Assembly (NCBI GenBank): GCA_029098165.1
Contig: JAQXNU010000207.1
Coordinates: 1-34,753, forward strand
Reading direction: 5' to 3'
DNA: 34,753 nt
DNA from: Clostridiales bacterium
GTDB lineage: Bacteria; Bacillota; Clostridia; Lachnospirales; Lachnospiraceae
Shown here: positions 32,872 through 34,753 of the stretch, in pieces
How the letters are laid out: every line of letters begins with the position of its first letter
Position numbering within the stretch: position 1 is the first letter of the stretch
The notes under the pieces: model-generated
Database searches by the model: none
What the model was told of the DNA's origin: nothing
What the model saw: the letters and a program-made list of their open reading frames with translations, nothing else
Program-made: the position numbers and the translations under genes

Positions 32872-33330
32872 TAGATAAAAGATAATAGATTCAAGTAAGA
32901 AAGGGTCTGAATAAATGAGAAATCTTTTTTTTACATTGTTTTTTAGGGAGTTTCCTAGCCTGTTTTTGCGGCAATCGGACAAAACAGTAATATAAGAAAT
33001 CTAAATGATCGTAATTCCTTAGAAATAGTAACCTAGAAATATACGACTGGCTTGAACTGCATTGAATTGGGTCTATAGGAGAAAAATTCTTCTATATACC
33101 CAGAAAATAAGGAATTCGTGGGTCTATGATCAAGTGCAAATGCTATAGACCCAAAACCCTTGAAATTCATCGTTTGAAGAACTGGTTTTGGGTATATTTG
33201 GCAAAATGCTTCTAAAAATACCCTAAATCATATCAGATCATTGAATTAAGAGCAAATTTTATATCTGTATATAGATAGCTATTTCTATTTTACCACTAAT
33301 TGAGCATATGAGCCTACGGTTTTCTTGAGG
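32872..33330. other. Intergenic region with a chain of inverted repeats
   Basis: No gene is supported. The first 190 bases look like scrambled coding debris with many stops (for example ATGAGAAATC at 32915). The structured block is at 33068-33227. A small dyad AGCCT/AGGCT lies near 33310-33334. Confidence 0.5.
33068..33227. repeat. Four consecutive inverted repeats sharing GGGT(C/A)TAT arms
   Basis: (1) 33068-33102: TGGGTCTATAGGAGAA with TTCTTCTATATACCCA. (2) 33119-33153: perfect 9-bp TGGGTCTAT/ATAGACCCA. (3) 33150-33192: perfect 9-bp CCCAAAACC/GGTTTTGGG. (4) 33186-33227: TTTGGGTAT with an arm ending ATACCCTAAA. Repeat 3 shares bases with the arms of 2 and 4, so 3 cannot fully coexist with them. 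Confidence 0.7.
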
Positions 33331-33534
33331 CTAAATCAAACGTAAATAAAAGAAGTCAAAAAAACAGAGTATATCAAATAAGAATTTAGCATAGCTGGGG
33401 TTGGAAGGAGAATCCACGTAAATCCATCCTGTCTGATTTTTTGCTATTAACGAAGAAGGATAGGCAGTTTCAATGTTTATTTCCTTTGCAAAATCTTGTA
33501 CGTTATTATATTGATTACTTGATAAAAGTTTCAC
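33331..33534 (-). pseudogene. N-terminal remnant of a GNAT-type acetyltransferase
   Basis: 67 codons from GTG 33534 with AGAGGAA just upstream. TGWIYVDSPSNPSYAKFL resembles the N-terminal part of a GNAT-type acetyltransferase family (G-x-I-y-V-D-d-x-x-n-P). After that the sequence turns into a hydrophobic, non-native tail and stops, leaving about a quarter of the normal length. It diverges from the MocR-like gene, and both are broken. Confidence 0.5.
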
Positions 33535-33569
33535 ACTATATTCCTCTTTTCATTTTTTTTCTGTAGGTA

Positions 33570-33621
33570 TTGTATGATGAGTTGGGTACGGGTACAATGG
33601 AAAATAGGATGAACTGTACCC
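33570..33621 (+). promoter_or_regulatory. Promoter and probable auto-operator of the MocR-like gene
   Basis: A -35 TTGTAT (33570-33575), a 17-base spacer and a -10 TACAAT (33593-33598). The spacer end and the start region carry a perfect 7-bp inverted repeat GGGTACA (33590-33596) / TGTACCC (33615-33621), plus a direct GGGTAC copy just upstream. This fits autoregulation by a GntR/MocR protein. Confidence 0.65.
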
Positions 33622-33640
33622 ATACAGTAGGAGGTCTAAG

Positions 33641-34452
33641 ATGCGAAAATATCAGGAAGTAATGGAACATTTGAGAAAAGAATATTTGATAATCCGCAAT
33701 GGAAGGCGGAACGGCCGATGCCATCCATTCGCTCTCTGACAGAGAGGATTGGATGTAGTAAGAACACTGTGATTAAGGCATATGAGGAGCTAGAACAAAG
33801 ACATCTTGTATATTCCATACCTCAAAGTGGTTATTATATTCTTTTAAACGGTGGAGGCAAGGAACATAGCGAATCGGTTGGTGTGATAGACTTTGTTCAC
33901 TCCAACCCAGATCCAAGGGCTCTCCCATATAAAGAGTTTATTCATTGTGTGAGCAAAGCGGGAGAAAAGTATGACCAGTCGATGCTATGGTATCCGAATC
34001 CTTCTGGATCGGAAGAATTGAAGAAAGAGATTGATAAGCTTCTAGAGAGCAGGCAGATATATTCTTCCATGGAGATTTTCTTACAAAATGGGATGTATGA
34101 GAAACATCGGAAGAAACTGATCAAGATATATAAGGATAAGATGAATTGGTTTCGAATCTGTTGGGAGAAGAGGATTGCATCAGAAAAAGAAATGCAAAAT
34201 AAAGTAAAGATTCATATTCCAGATTCGGGTTATTACATTAGAATTCTATTGGATGAGTCCATTCATAGTAGAATTATATGCAGTCTGTTGGAACAGCAAG
34301 GCGTACTTGTTTCTGATGGAAATTCCTTTGTGCCGGAGGAAACTCAAAAAAAAGAGGAGTCTGCTATCAGGATATGTATTTCTAGTTGCTCTGAGGCGGA
34401 GATCGAACGAGGGATTGAAACTTTTTTTAACGTAGTTGGTAAAATAATCTGA
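33641..34452 (+). pseudogene. MocR/PdxR-type regulator, frameshifted and internally deleted
   Basis: Natural start at ATG 33641 behind AGGAGG. The frame slips at the TTT run 33685-33687: one more T joins MRKYQEVMEHLRKEY to FDNPQWKAERPMPSIRSLTER, the GntR winged helix; the downstream open frame is usable only from 33718. After the helix-turn-helix and the linker (VIDFVHSNPDPRALPYKEF ... WYPNPSGSEELKKEI) the sequence jumps at about residue 115 of that frame to FLQNGMYEKHRKKL, near the end of the aminotransferase domain. About 200 residues, including the PLP lysine, are missing, so the protein cannot bind PLP normally. Confidence 0.75.
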
Positions 34453-34549
34453 ATTTACAGAATAGCATCAAAAAGCATTCGCACTTATTCTGTGGGGATA
34501 AAAGTAAAACATAGTAATATATGGATAAAATAGATTTAATATAATAAAA

Positions 34550-34753
34550 GTGACAAAATGTGTCGAATCATTGAATCATCTGATTTCATCTAGTTCAGAA
34601 TCTTTATCAGAAATATGGAGGGTATTTTCCGATATTACTGATAAGATTGGGAATGTCCATGATACATCGAAAACGATAAATGAAGAACTAAAAAAAGTAC
34701 AAGAGATTAATGTAGAAATACAGAAGAATGCTAATTATGCCAATATACTCGCT
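34550..34753 (+). CDS. Chemoreceptor-like signalling helix, partial
   Basis: A frame open to the window edge, from GTG 34550 (no good ribosome-binding site; the frame is open only eight codons further up). The sequence is a heptad-rich helix that reaches KNANYANILA, where chemoreceptors continue with LNASIEAARAGE at the hairpin tip. It is therefore probably the first signalling arm of a methyl-accepting-chemotaxis protein. The missing sensor part suggests either a soluble short form or a truncated gene. The rest lies outside the window. Confidence 0.45.
   Translation, partial: MTKCVESLNHLISSSSESLSEIWRVFSDITDKIGNVHDTSKTINEELKKVQEINVEIQKNANYANILA

Overview
This AT-rich, low-GC Gram-positive window reads as a Lachnospiraceae chromosome, close in style to Clostridium phytofermentans and its relatives. 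Three things point there: the era - yqzL-like - recO order followed by a homodimer-type glycyl-tRNA synthetase; a YesM/YesN-type two-component pair next to a carbohydrate ABC importer that lacks its own ATPase; and a secreted protein with cellulose-binding-like modules. The assignment rests on gene content and protein style only.

Positions 1-6980 are housekeeping. On the minus strand is the start of a cold-shock protein gene. On the plus strand are an M16 (presequence-protease-like) metallopeptidase, era, a small YqzL-like gene overlapping recO, recO, and glyS with its own promoter and terminator.

Positions 7026-19795 form a carbohydrate-uptake and catabolism locus. A YesM-like sensor kinase and a YesN-like AraC-type response regulator end in a terminator. 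Then come nine tightly packed plus-strand genes: sugar-binding lipoprotein, two permeases, DUF3237 protein, Nif3-like metalloprotein, alpha/beta-hydrolase esterase, SGNH esterase, a P-loop kinase, and a GH13_18-type glycoside phosphorylase. Neither esterase has a signal peptide. The simplest reading is import of an acylated glucoside, deacylation in the cytoplasm, phosphorolysis to glucose-1-phosphate plus an acceptor, and possibly phosphorylation of the acceptor. The operon ends at a strong terminator. I regard this as the best candidate for an undescribed system in the window.

Positions 19796-26600 are accessory: a G-rich intergenic stretch, a 507-residue all-helical protein of unknown function, a large secreted protein (two CBM2-like modules, an Ig-like module, a caspase/gingipain-type peptidase domain and a beta-sandwich tail) broken by two single-base slips in homopolymers, a small lipoprotein, and a soluble chemotaxis-receptor-like protein.

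Positions 26600-34753 are a patchwork of decayed and small cargo genes: a chimeric tyrosine-recombinase remnant, an APH-type phosphotransferase, a lipoprotein with a decayed 3' end, a GNAT acetyltransferase, a DUF1848 protein coupled to a HAD phosphatase, a MerR-type regulator with a membrane tail, a GNAT remnant, a MocR-type regulator with a frameshift and a large internal deletion, and a partial chemotaxis-receptor signalling region at the window end. Three copies of a plus-strand repeat (41 aligned bases; in two copies a longer element with a tRNA T-arm-like end and a terminator hairpin) punctuate this region. A separate 160-base block carries four consecutive inverted repeats.
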